NCBI GenBank assembly: GCA_016296575.1
Contig: JAEDJA010000027.1
Coordinates: forward strand, 1-35,337
Direction: 5' to 3'
Source of the DNA: Treponema sp.
GTDB taxonomy: Bacteria; Spirochaetota; Spirochaetia; Treponematales; Treponemataceae
Length of the DNA stretch: 35,337 nucleotides
Position 1 is the stretch's first letter. Each line of letters opens with the position of its first letter. The translations under genes and the position numbers were made by a program. Below, one piece after another: positions 1-6,973 of this stretch. The notes under the pieces are model-generated. The model was not told where the DNA came from, did not search any database, and saw nothing but the letters and a program-made list of their open reading frames with translations.

Positions 1-48
1 AAAATTGGCGATTTTCTCCTGACTCGTAATGGTTAAATTCGCCGGACG

Positions 49-255
49 CTAACAGCAACAAAATCTAATCAACATATCACCACCTGTTCCATGTTCATTT
101 TTCGCAACAATAAGTTTGGCAGTTTTCCACTTATCAACATCTTATACTCTGTCTCTATGTAAAAAAATTACTTTATCTGCAATTTTAGGGATAATTAATT
201 TATCTTCAAAAGATTTTAAAGTCGGTTCTTTTCCGTAAGCATTTTGTTTTATCAC
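49..255 (-). pseudogene. DnaB-like replicative helicase C-terminal fragment (broken)
   Basis: Reading the minus strand from 255 gives a peptide containing KSFEDKLIIPKIADKVIFLH, then RDR, an in-frame TAA, and DVDKWKTAKLIVAKNEHGTGG, MLIRF and a stop at 49-51. The order 'dispersed acidic stretch, hydrophobic strand ending in (Y/H)RD, then (A/K)xLIVAKN(x)GxxG, then a final strand ending in RF' is that of the last 60 or so residues of DnaB-family hexameric helicases. No Walker A or B region lies upstream: the sequence before it belongs to the toxN remnant. Only the tail survives, interrupted by a stop, so it is a pseudogene. A second helicase of this type suggests a phage, plasmid or integrated element as source. 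The family call rests on motif order only; the true left limit may lie outside the window. Confidence 0.5.
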
Positions 256-289
256 AGTAGGTCTTACGCTATTCCTTCTCCTAAGGGGG

Positions 290-620
290 CTAGCCCCTTA
301 AAATACCCAATATAATTTCCGGGAGTTTGCTTGCTTTCTGGATTATTGAGTTCATAATCTTAAGACAAAATGTGTACTCAATATTTAAAAGAATTTTATA
401 TTTTTTATCAGCTTTTGTGTCATTAGCGGCTGGATTTAAATTAACTTCCGTATACAAGCCTTGCTTTATAGGAATTATTTTCCTGAACAAGGATTCCTAT
501 ATATGGTTTTGTTTCATAACCTGTTGGCTTGTAATAGACTTCACTGCAAAAACTGTGAAGATATTTTAAGTAATCTTGATTTATTGTTATGAACTTCAAG
601 TTGTTCTTCAGTGAAAACAT
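290..620 (-). pseudogene. toxN: ToxN/AbiQ-family type III toxin, internally deleted and frameshifted
   Basis: Two minus-strand reading frames carry the two ends of one protein. From an ATG at 620 (AGGG eight bases upstream) the first frame gives LKFITINQDYLKYLHSF and then KPYIGILVQENN, matching the ToxN start (xFYxIxxxYIxYLxxFD ... KPYIGIVLxIN). The other frame, around 490-290, gives IPIKQGLYTEVNLNP, DKKYKILLNIEYTFC and SIIQKASKL, matching the ToxN C-terminus (NNMIPI...DKKYKxLLxxQxxFCxKNxxxIIxKAxKL). About 50-60 central residues, including the usual YFAPLSSPKPKH region, are missing and the frame changes at the junction near 470-490. ToxN is an endoribonuclease neutralised by a repeated RNA antitoxin, and such systems can cause phage abortive infection. 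Promoter, leader and terminator expected for the locus are present upstream. The product must be inactive. Confidence 0.62.
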
Positions 621-629
621 TATAATCCC

Positions 630-665
630 TAAAAAAACTAAAGGCTGCCTGAAACCAAGCAGCCC
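630..665 (-). terminator. Intrinsic terminator between antitoxin leader and toxN remnant
   Basis: On the minus strand GGCTGC (664-659) pairs with GCAGCC (648-643) around a 10-nt loop and is followed by TTTAGTTTTTTT. In type III toxin-antitoxin loci a leaky terminator in this position sets the ratio of antitoxin RNA to toxin mRNA. Confidence 0.7.
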
Positions 666-722
666 GTCTTTAATCTTCATCTCTTTACGGATTGAAACCG
701 CAGGTTAATGGAGACCTTCTAG
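666..722 (-). ncRNA. Possible relic of type III antitoxin RNA (ToxI-like)
   Basis: This is the roughly 56-nt transcript predicted between the promoter (728-756) and the terminator (630-665). Intact ToxI RNAs consist of tandem 34-44 nt repeats. Here no clean tandem repeat is visible, but the heptamer TGAAACC (plus strand) occurs at 693-699 and again at 650-656, 43 nt apart, which could be the remains of two repeats. The call rests on position within the locus, not on sequence similarity. Confidence 0.35.
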
Positions 723-727
723 GAGAA

Positions 728-756
728 AATATACTGCAGAGCCAGAGCGAAGTCAA
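728..756 (-). promoter_or_regulatory. Sigma70-type promoter of the ToxIN relic
   Basis: On the minus strand TTGACT (756-751), a 17-nt spacer and TATATT (733-728) form a near-consensus promoter. Transcription would start near 721, just ahead of the short leader and terminator before toxN. Confidence 0.7.
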
Positions 757-768
757 GAGTTTTTTATA

Positions 769-792
769 TCAGTGTTCTATAATCAGTGTTCT
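769..792. repeat. Tandem decamer TCAGTGTTCT upstream of ToxIN promoter
   Basis: TCAGTGTTCT occurs at 769-778 and again at 783-792, 14 bp from start to start, just upstream of the -35 box at 751-756. It could be a regulator binding site or a short slippage duplication. Confidence 0.45.
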
Positions 793-852
793 CCATTATA
801 TCATAATTGAAAATTATCAAAGATATGACTTATAAAGCCAATTTTTTTTATT

Positions 853-1842
853 TTACGCTTCGCTTTTCAAACTGTCTTCCAGTTTCGGAAGATTCTCTAT
901 TTTACCGCTGTCTATATCCCGCTCTTTTGTCAGTTCAAAACCTACTTTATCCATGGCAAGGTGACTTTCGTGGAAGAACTCGTCGGCCATCTGGAACATA
1001 AACACCATATCTGGCCACACATCCAGGGTAACCTCATTACCAAGAGAGCGTAATCTTTCGGCAAACTTTTTTGCAACTTCCAAGAGGATTTCATTTTCAC
1101 CCATCTGGATAAAGACAGGTGGAAAATCTTTAAGCTGTTCGTCCGATGCAAAAACAGGTGAAACAAAAGGACATTTTAAATTTTCATAATAAGTATAAGA
1201 AGCTGCAGATTTTTTCAGAATCTCTTCGGAAATAATTTTATCTTTTTTTCGCATTGGTGACTTAGCATAATCAGAAATATCCAGAGAAAGCCAAGGTGAA
1301 AACAGAACTACATTCTTTATACATTTACGGTATTTTTCCCGCAGATTAAATATAAGGGCAAGTGCAATACCTGCAGCAGAACCATCGGCCGCAATAATAA
1401 TTTCAGGTTCCCTTAGTTCACCATCTCCACTGATACTCATATTTACCTGTTCTTCTGTCCAAAGATTTCTGAAAACAGACTGAATATCTTCAACAGGAGC
1501 TGGATAAGGAGAAGTTGGCGAAAGACGGTATTCAGGAACTACAACACGACTACAGCTTTTAAAAGCAAGGGAAGAACAAAAAGCACGATAGGCTGCACGG
1601 GAACCGCCTACAAAAGATCCACCGTGAACATAAAGCATAATACGGTTAGAAGCATAAATTTCTGGTGAAAGAACATCACAAACAACTCCACCGTATGTAA
1701 TTTCAGAACACTCTACTTTATTTGGAAGAAAAGCTGTAGAAAAAGCATCGTCTATTTTACGGCGAAAGCTTTCAGCCTCAGATTTTGAATTGTAAGTAAG
1801 AAGCTTAAGCTTCTTGATAGCACCCCGAATATCGTTTCCCAT
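853..1842 (-). CDS. HSL-type alpha/beta-hydrolase with altered catalytic residues
   Basis: A 329-residue protein with the hormone-sensitive-lipase fold (abhydrolase_3): oxyanion-hole motif HGG at 73-75 in YVHGGSFVGG, PEYRLSP at 103-109, a serine at 155 and ...GENEILLEVAKKFAERL near 248-264. Family members hydrolyse small esters or lipids in the cytoplasm, and no signal peptide is seen. The active site is odd. The nucleophile elbow reads D-G-S-A-A-G instead of G-D-S-A-G-G. The family's His-x-Phe (as in MPHVF) reads VFMF, so the catalytic histidine position is Phe281. Glu251 sits where the acid should be. The gene is otherwise intact, so it may be a pseudoenzyme or use a displaced histidine. 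There is no Shine-Dalgarno; a -10 box lies six bases before the ATG. It stands alone between the ToxIN relic and the sulP terminator. Confidence 0.85.
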   Translation of the reverse strand: MGNDIRGAIKKLKLLTYNSKSEAESFRRKIDDAFSTAFLPNKVECSEITYGGVVCDVLSPEIYASNRIMLYVHGGSFVGGSRAAYRAFCSSLAFKSCSRVVVPEYRLSPTSPYPAPVEDIQSVFRNLWTEEQVNMSISGDGELREPEIIIAADGSAAGIALALIFNLREKYRKCIKNVVLFSPWLSLDISDYAKSPMRKKDKIISEEILKKSAASYTYYENLKCPFVSPVFASDEQLKDFPPVFIQMGENEILLEVAKKFAERLRSLGNEVTLDVWPDMVFMFQMADEFFHESHLAMDKVGFELTKERDIDSGKIENLPKLEDSLKSEA

Positions 1843-1848
1843 AGAGTA

Positions 1849-1857
1849 ATTATAACA
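1849..1857 (-). promoter_or_regulatory. Extended -10 promoter, leaderless geometry, hydrolase gene
   Basis: TGTTATAAT (1857-1849) is a consensus extended -10. TATAAT ends six bases before the ATG at 1842, so transcription should start at or within a base or two of the start codon. No ribosome-binding site is present. Confidence 0.6.
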
Positions 1858-1867
1858 GAGTTTTATA

Positions 1868-1900
1868 ATAAAAAAAAGGTCTTTGAAAACCAGAGACCTT
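1868..1900 (-). terminator. Intrinsic terminator of sulP
   Basis: On the minus strand AAGGTCT (1900-1894) pairs with AGACCTT (1882-1876) around an 11-nt loop and is followed by a run of eight T. It lies about 60 bp past the sulP stop codon. Confidence 0.8.
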
Positions 1901-1960
1901 CTTGAGTTTTTGTGCTGCAGGCTCCCGTTGGAAAACTGGAACCTTTAAGATCTTTAATAT

Positions 1961-3664
1961 TTACTTAGCAAGTTCCCCTGCTCTAACAAGGGCTTCATCA
2001 ATATGACCAAAAATATTTTCACGGCCAAGGAGTTCAGCCATACCTGTTTTTTCCAGAAGAATGAAAGGCTGTGTATGAATTCCCGAAATAACGATTGTAA
2101 TATTTTTGCGGTCACAGGCATTTTTAAGCTGTTTCAAGGCCTGGATTCCACCAGCATCAAGGTAAAGAGTATTTCTCATGCGGAGAATAAGTGCTTTGCT
2201 TTCTACTCCGGCACGTTCTACAGCAAGTTCAAATTTTCTTACTGTACCAAAGAACAATGGTCCGTCAATTTCATAAACCAGAACTCCGGCAGGAACATCA
2301 AGAGGAGGTTCATTAAGATCTGTATTCTGAAGACCACCTGTAATCTGATTTTTGTATTCATGAACTTCAGAAACATCAATCATTTTTTTGATAAAGAAGA
2401 AAGCTGCAAGGGCAAGACCAACTTCAATAGCTACAGTCAAATCAATAATTACTGTAATGATAAAGGTAACTGCCAGTACTGAAACATCACTTTTCTGTCC
2501 TTTAAGAAGGGCACGGATTGCAGGAAAACCAGCCATATTCCAGGCAACGTTTACAAGAACTGCAGAAAGTGCTGCCATTGGAATATAAACTGCATATTTA
2601 CCCAGGAAAAGCATTATAAGAAGAAGTGTTACTGCATGAATGATACCGGCAACTGGAGTTCGTCCACCGTTTTTGATGTTTGTAGCAGTACGGGCAATAG
2701 CACCAGTAGCAGGAATACCACCAAAAATAGGAGATGCAATATTTGCAATACCCTGAGCAATAAGTTCTGTGTCAGAATCGTGTTTTGCACCAATCATACC
2801 ATCTGCAACTACAGCACTCAAAAGTGATTCAATAGCCGCAAGAACAGCAATAGAAATGGAGGTTGGGAACAAATCAATGATAGTCTGAATTCCAACAACA
2901 GGGAAACTTGGAGCAGGAAGACTTCTTGGAATTTCTCCGTAACGGCTTCCGATTGTGTCACAGGAAAGAACACCGTTAGTAAACTTACCAACAAGAAGAT
3001 TTACAACAGTAGCTAAAATAATAACAATAAGTGAGCCAGGAATCTTTTTGTTGATTTTTGGCCATACAAAAATAAGTGCAAGTGAAACAGCTGCCATTGC
3101 AAAGGCGTACCAGTTTACAGTTCCTGCACTTTTAATATAAACGGCAATTTTAGCAAGGAAAGTACCAGGCATTTTTTCATAAGCAGTTCCAAAAATCATC
3201 ATTGGAGTAGAAAAATCCGGTGTAAGACCAAAAAAATCACCAATCTGACCGGCAGCAATTGTTACTGCAATACCGGCTGTAAAACCTGTGATGATTGTAT
3301 ATGGAATAAACTTAACAAGTCCACCAAGCTTGAACACGCCAAGAAGAATCAGGATAATACCTGCCATAATGCTGGCCACGGCAAGACCTGCAAGTCCATG
3401 CTGCTGAACAACGGCATAAACAAGAACAGTAAAGGCACCAGTAGGTCCACCAATCTGTACACGGCTACCGCCCAAAAGGCTGATAAAGAAACCGGCAACA
3501 ATGGCTGTATAAAGTCCTTTTTCAGGGCTAACACCACTGGCAATAGCAAAGGCAATGGCCAAAGGAAGGGCAACAATACCTACAATAACACCTGCAATCA
3601 AATCTGACAGGAATTTCTTAAAAGAATAGTCTTTTAAGGTTTTGATAAGCTCAGGCTGGAACAT
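1961..3664 (-). CDS. SulP-family anion transporter with STAS domain
   Basis: A 567-residue inner-membrane permease. The N-terminal ~430 residues are a many-spanning membrane domain carrying the SulP signature region (SRVQIGGPTGAFTVLVY) and the conserved GGIPATGAIARTATNIKNGG segment. The C-terminal ~115 residues form a cytoplasmic STAS domain (YEIDGPLFFGTVRKFE ... ILRMRNTLYLDAGGIQAL). SulP proteins move sulfate, bicarbonate, dicarboxylates or other anions, usually with H+ or Na+; the sequence does not fix the substrate, and no cysteine-biosynthesis or carbonic anhydrase gene is adjacent. The ATG at 3664 is preceded by GAGG at suitable spacing. The gene is monocistronic, with its own terminator and a promoter region holding phased A-tracts. 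Confidence 0.93.
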   Translation of the reverse strand: MFQPELIKTLKDYSFKKFLSDLIAGVIVGIVALPLAIAFAIASGVSPEKGLYTAIVAGFFISLLGGSRVQIGGPTGAFTVLVYAVVQQHGLAGLAVASIMAGIILILLGVFKLGGLVKFIPYTIITGFTAGIAVTIAAGQIGDFFGLTPDFSTPMMIFGTAYEKMPGTFLAKIAVYIKSAGTVNWYAFAMAAVSLALIFVWPKINKKIPGSLIVIILATVVNLLVGKFTNGVLSCDTIGSRYGEIPRSLPAPSFPVVGIQTIIDLFPTSISIAVLAAIESLLSAVVADGMIGAKHDSDTELIAQGIANIASPIFGGIPATGAIARTATNIKNGGRTPVAGIIHAVTLLLIMLFLGKYAVYIPMAALSAVLVNVAWNMAGFPAIRALLKGQKSDVSVLAVTFIITVIIDLTVAIEVGLALAAFFFIKKMIDVSEVHEYKNQITGGLQNTDLNEPPLDVPAGVLVYEIDGPLFFGTVRKFELAVERAGVESKALILRMRNTLYLDAGGIQALKQLKNACDRKNITIVISGIHTQPFILLEKTGMAELLGRENIFGHIDEALVRAGELAK

Positions 3665-3687
3665 AAAATAAGCCTCAAAAATGATAG

Positions 3688-3716
3688 AATTATTAGGGAA
3701 ATACTACCACTTTCAA
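3688..3716 (-). promoter_or_regulatory. Possible promoter of sulP
   Basis: TTGAAA (3716-3711) lies 17 bp from ATAATT (3693-3688) on the minus strand, about 25 bp before the start codon. The -10 match is mediocre and shifts of 1-2 bp are equally plausible. Confidence 0.35.
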
Positions 3717-3735
3717 GGCTTTTTATCAATTCGTT

Positions 3736-3767
3736 ACGTTTTTTTGCGTTTTCTTGCGTTTTTTTAC
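3736..3767 (-). promoter_or_regulatory. Phased A-tracts upstream of sulP (UP element or bent DNA)
   Basis: On the minus strand three A-rich tracts separated by ACGC or ACG recur every 10 bp. They start about 20 bp upstream of the possible -35 box. Tracts in phase with the helix bend DNA and A-rich upstream DNA can contact the RNA polymerase alpha subunit. Confidence 0.4.
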
Positions 3768-3784
3768 AATCAATATAAGCTTTT

Positions 3785-4543
3785 CTACAGAATAAAACCT
3801 GCGGTAATGACAGCAATTCCTACCAGAATGCAAAGATAATCCCTTAAACAGAAAGGATAACTTTTTGAACAGCTGCCGGCTTTTCGGAATTTGAATCCAC
3901 GAAGATCAGCGGCAATGGCGAGACTCTGAGTTTTACGTACAGAACTTACAAGAAGAGGTGCACATAATGGAAGAATCAATGCCATTTTCTTAAAAGGATT
4001 TTTTGTATCCAGTTCAATTCCGCGGCTGGTCTGAGCTTCAATAATTCCAGCCATTTCTGATGCAAAAACAGGAATAAATCGGATAGCTGTTGTCAGGGTA
4101 AAAGCGTATTTAAATGGAATATGAAGCTTTTCAACCAATGAGTTGGAAAGATCTCCAAGTTTTATTACCGAAAGCATGATTGCAAGTGGAAGTGTTGCAC
4201 AGCTCAATCTAAGAACAAGACATAATGCATTGATTACACCACGGTCAGTCACTTTTAATATCTTCCATTCAAAAATCACATTTCCAGAACGAATAAAAAG
4301 CACCTGCAGAACAAAAAGGAAAATAGAAATCTTTGTAAGTCCTTTAAGCATGGAAAAAGTTCTGTCCTTTATGCCGCAGATACAACCTAGAATCACATTG
4401 AATGCAAGGAAGGCACAAAGAACCGCAATATTACTTGAAGCAAAACAACCGATACAAACCATAAAAGCAAACAGAAGCTTTGTTACAGGATTCATTTTAT
4501 GAAAAACAGAGTTTCCTGGTACATAGTCTAAAAAGCCTTTCAT
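3785..4543 (-). CDS. ecfT: ECF transporter transmembrane component EcfT
   Basis: A 252-residue membrane protein of the CbiQ/EcfT family. It begins near FLDYVPGNSVFHKMNPVTKL, the typical EcfT N-terminus, has several hydrophobic segments (about 23-60, 85-105, 120-140, 230-250) and carries the ATPase-coupling motif AQTSRGIELD followed by DLRGF (the two Ala-Arg-Gly type coupling helices). EcfT couples ATP hydrolysis by the EcfA subunits to toppling of the vitamin-binding S component. The start at 4543 overlaps the ecfA stop by 4 nt and has GGAGGTG as ribosome-binding site inside the ecfA end, indicating translational coupling. It is the last gene of the S-A-T operon. Confidence 0.92.
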   Translation of the reverse strand: MKGFLDYVPGNSVFHKMNPVTKLLFAFMVCIGCFASSNIAVLCAFLAFNVILGCICGIKDRTFSMLKGLTKISIFLFVLQVLFIRSGNVIFEWKILKVTDRGVINALCLVLRLSCATLPLAIMLSVIKLGDLSNSLVEKLHIPFKYAFTLTTAIRFIPVFASEMAGIIEAQTSRGIELDTKNPFKKMALILPLCAPLLVSSVRKTQSLAIAADLRGFKFRKAGSCSKSYPFCLRDYLCILVGIAVITAGFIL

Positions 4544-6135
4544 TTTGCACCTCCATTTTCAACAGTATCATACTGAATATTTTTAAGGGAATTTGCCTCA
4601 AGAACAGGAACAAGCTCCAAAGGATTTCCATCAGCAAGAATAGAACCGTGTCCAACAATAACCATGCGTTTTGCATAATCACGTACAATTTCCATATCGT
4701 GGCACACCATGATTACCGTTGTTCCATTCTGATTCAGTTCTTTTATGGCGTTCATAAGTTCAATGCATTCTTTATAATCAAGACCGGTTGTAGGTTCGTC
4801 CAAAATCATTATTTCTGGGTGAACTGCAATAATTGAAGCAAGAGCAAGCTGCTGGCGCTGTCCACGGCTCAAGGCAAAAGGAGCTTTTTCTGGATCAAAA
4901 TTGAACCGTTTTAAAATTTCATCTGTTCGATTTTCAACATCAGGAAGCTTCAGTGCCTTAAGACCAAATGCAATTTCATCACGGATAGTATAGCAGCACA
5001 ACTGACGGTCTGGATTCTGGAACAAAAAACCTACATAACGTGCAATTACTGAATTACGTGTCTTCTTTGTATCAAGGCCACTTATTGTAACAACTCCATT
5101 TTCCGGCTTAAGAATGCCACCCATAAGCTTTGACAAGGTAGATTTTCCAGAGCCATTTTCTCCGGTAAGTGCCAGGAAGTCACCTTTATAAACGGTAAAA
5201 TCAGTATCTTCTATAATATAGTTCAAATCGTAACCAAAAGACACCTTTTCCAAAGTAAGTACAGGCTCTCTGGTTTGGTCAGGTAATTCATCCTGATTCT
5301 GTTTCTGATTTGATGGTCTGCCCTCTTTTTTCTCAAGTTCTTCTGTATAAATTTCAGCAAGACTTTTTCCATCAGCAAGGGCTTCAAGAATTTTACCAAC
5401 TCTTTCGTGGTTCAGTCCAAGATCGGACAGTTCGTCCCTGTGAGAAAGTACATCTTTTACAGTGCCGTGAAATTTTATCTCACCTTTTTCAAGGAACGCA
5501 AGATGATCAGCAAATTCACACAAAAGACGGATTTTCTGTTCTATTACGATTACAGTAAGTCCAATTTTTTTGTTCAGTTCCTTTACGATACGGAAAATAT
5601 TGCGGCTGGCAGTTGGATCAAGTTCACCTGTAGGTTCATCAAGAACAAGAATTTTTGGGCGGAGAGCAAGAATTGATGCAATGGCAACCTTCTGTTTCTG
5701 TCCACCTGAAAGACCAGAGATTTCTCTTTCTCGGAGAGCTTCAATGCCCATTTCATTAAGTACCCATTCAAGGCGCTCACTTGTATCTTCCTTTGAAAGA
5801 CCAAAATTTTCCATTCCAAAAAGAATTTCATCTTCCACGGTAGCACAGGTCATCTGGCTGTCGATATCCTGGAAAACGCTTCCAATCTTCATTGATAGCA
5901 TACAAGGTTCAGTATCAAAAACATCATCGTCATCTACCATTACCTTTCCAAAGTATTCACCCCGGTAATGATGTGGAATAATTCCATTGACAGCATAGCT
6001 AAGTGTAGTTTTTCCCGCTCCGGAGCTTCCAATAATGCCAAGAAAATCCCCGTCGTTTATCTGCAGATTAATGTTTTTCAGAACAAGATTTTTTGTATCT
6101 CCGTAAGAAAAACTAAGATTTTCAAAAGTAATCAT
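4540..6135 (-). CDS. ecfA: ECF transporter fused double ATPase (EcfA-EcfA')
   Basis: Two complete ABC ATPase domains in one 531-residue chain. Domain 1 has Walker A GSSGAGKTT (36-44), signature LSGGQ (about 142-146) and Walker B ILVLDEPTGELD. Domain 2 has Walker A GENGSGKST (about 325-333), a variant signature LSRGQRQQ and Walker B IMILDEPTTGLD. An acidic/Gln-rich linker near 270-290 joins them. Most bacteria encode EcfA and EcfA' separately; fused forms occur in the family. The frame is open back to 6195, but the ATG at 6135 is chosen because AGGA lies at suitable spacing and the protein then starts MITFENLSFSYG, the normal ABC N-terminus. It powers uptake of the substrate bound by the neighbouring S component. 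Confidence 0.93.
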   Translation of the reverse strand: MITFENLSFSYGDTKNLVLKNINLQINDGDFLGIIGSSGAGKTTLSYAVNGIIPHHYRGEYFGKVMVDDDDVFDTEPCMLSMKIGSVFQDIDSQMTCATVEDEILFGMENFGLSKEDTSERLEWVLNEMGIEALREREISGLSGGQKQKVAIASILALRPKILVLDEPTGELDPTASRNIFRIVKELNKKIGLTVIVIEQKIRLLCEFADHLAFLEKGEIKFHGTVKDVLSHRDELSDLGLNHERVGKILEALADGKSLAEIYTEELEKKEGRPSNQKQNQDELPDQTREPVLTLEKVSFGYDLNYIIEDTDFTVYKGDFLALTGENGSGKSTLSKLMGGILKPENGVVTISGLDTKKTRNSVIARYVGFLFQNPDRQLCCYTIRDEIAFGLKALKLPDVENRTDEILKRFNFDPEKAPFALSRGQRQQLALASIIAVHPEIMILDEPTTGLDYKECIELMNAIKELNQNGTTVIMVCHDMEIVRDYAKRMVIVGHGSILADGNPLELVPVLEANSLKNIQYDTVENGGAK

Positions 6136-6157
6136 TTGCTTTTTCCTAAAGTAATGA

Positions 6158-6195
6158 TTGCCTGATCTTCCAGAAATGACCAGAAAACCAGGCAA
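6158..6195 (-). other. Hairpin between S-component gene and ecfA
   Basis: TTGCCTG (minus, 6195-6189 read as the complement of CAGGCAA) pairs with its complement at 6164-6158 around a 24-nt loop. It falls in the 115-bp gap upstream of the ecfA ribosome-binding site and lacks a T-run, so it could stabilise or attenuate the downstream message rather than terminate it. Confidence 0.35.
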
Positions 6196-6250
6196 CGAAT
6201 ATACCTTTTCTTCCCGACCATAGTCGAGTTTAATATTTTTATGCGTTTTT

Positions 6251-6814
6251 TTATTTGAGTGTGGCCTTCAATGGATAGTACAGAACCTGAACAATAATAC
6301 AGTTGAACAGAGCTGTAAATCCAACGATTGGAACGTATGCTGCAAGTGCTTCAGGAGTTGACTTGATAACTACCAGAAGGAATGTTGCAAAGATTCCGCC
6401 AGATACAACTGTACTTAAGAATGTTGCAAGCATAGGCATGATATCAACTTTTCCACCGATTTTTGGAAGAGGGATTTTAATAAGAAGTGCCATTACAACA
6501 GCGCCTGCACATTCTGAAAGGAAGTTTAACCATGGAGTTCCTGGAAAGAACTGACAGATAGTACCTGCAAGAATACCAATGATAGCGGCTTCAAACAAGC
6601 GTGGGCGGATCAAAACAATTGCCATACAATACATAGCAATAATGAAGTTTGGTTTCATACCAAAGAAATTCACAAATGATCCTACAAAGAATTTCAAAAC
6701 TGCACCGGCGGCAAGCAGGATAGCAGTAAGAACCAAATCACGAATTGAAAGTCCTTTTTTTTCTGTTTTTGAACTTTCCCGTTTTTCAGCTGTCAAAACT
6801 GTTTCGTTTTCCAT
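6251..6814 (-). CDS. ECF transporter substrate-binding (S) component, substrate unknown
   Basis: A 187-residue membrane protein with about five or six hydrophobic segments after a short charged N-terminus. The segment VGSFVNFFGMKPNFIIAMYC resembles the GMKPDF region of TrpP-type and related ECF S components, so tryptophan or another small vitamin-like compound is possible but unproven. Position directly upstream of the fused ATPase and EcfT fits a dedicated (group I) ECF transporter. Two ATGs are available: at 6820 and 6814. The ribosome-binding site AAAGGAG lies only 2-3 nt from the first but 8-9 nt from the second, so 6814 is chosen. Expression is probably controlled at the promoter (6862-6890) by the repeated TGTTACTAT sites. 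Confidence 0.8.
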   Translation of the reverse strand: MENETVLTAEKRESSKTEKKGLSIRDLVLTAILLAAGAVLKFFVGSFVNFFGMKPNFIIAMYCMAIVLIRPRLFEAAIIGILAGTICQFFPGTPWLNFLSECAGAVVMALLIKIPLPKIGGKVDIMPMLATFLSTVVSGGIFATFLLVVIKSTPEALAAYVPIVGFTALFNCIIVQVLYYPLKATLK

Positions 6815-6833
6815 TTTCATTACTCCTTTATGT

Positions 6834-6858
6834 TACTATAAATAGTATCTGTTACTAT
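6834..6858. promoter_or_regulatory. Probable operator of the ECF transporter operon
   Basis: TGTTACTAT occurs twice (6831-6839 and 6850-6858), with the inverted core ATAGTA at 6842-6847 between, giving two overlapping dyads TACTAT-AA-ATAGTA and ATAGTA-5-TACTAT. The array lies across the predicted transcription start and leader, a normal repressor position. Confidence 0.5.
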
Positions 6859-6861
6859 TAA

Positions 6862-6890
6862 AAGATACATCTATTTATTGTTTCTGTCAA
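6862..6890 (-). promoter_or_regulatory. Promoter of the ECF transporter operon
   Basis: TTGACA (6890-6885) with a 17-nt spacer to TATCTT (6867-6862) on the minus strand, about 45 bp upstream of the start codon. Confidence 0.7.
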
Positions 6891-6910
6891 TAGAAACATG
6901 AAAAAAAAGC

Positions 6911-6949
6911 AAAAAAAATAGCAGGCATCCTTTTTATGAATACCTGCTA
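6911..6949 (-). terminator. Intrinsic terminator of the FMN/FAD reductase gene
   Basis: TAGCAGG (complement of 6949-6943) pairs with CCTGCTA (complement of 6925-6919), with further pairing inside the loop, followed by eight T. It lies 25 bp past the stop codon at 6974. Confidence 0.85.
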
Positions 6950-6973
6950 ACTGGGGTTGTCCCAATAAGTTTC

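Noticed and set aside
282..300. Palindrome TAAGGGGGCTAGCCCCTTA at the end of the toxN remnant as a terminator
   Set aside because: It has a strong stem, but neither strand has a T-run after it, so termination is not supported.
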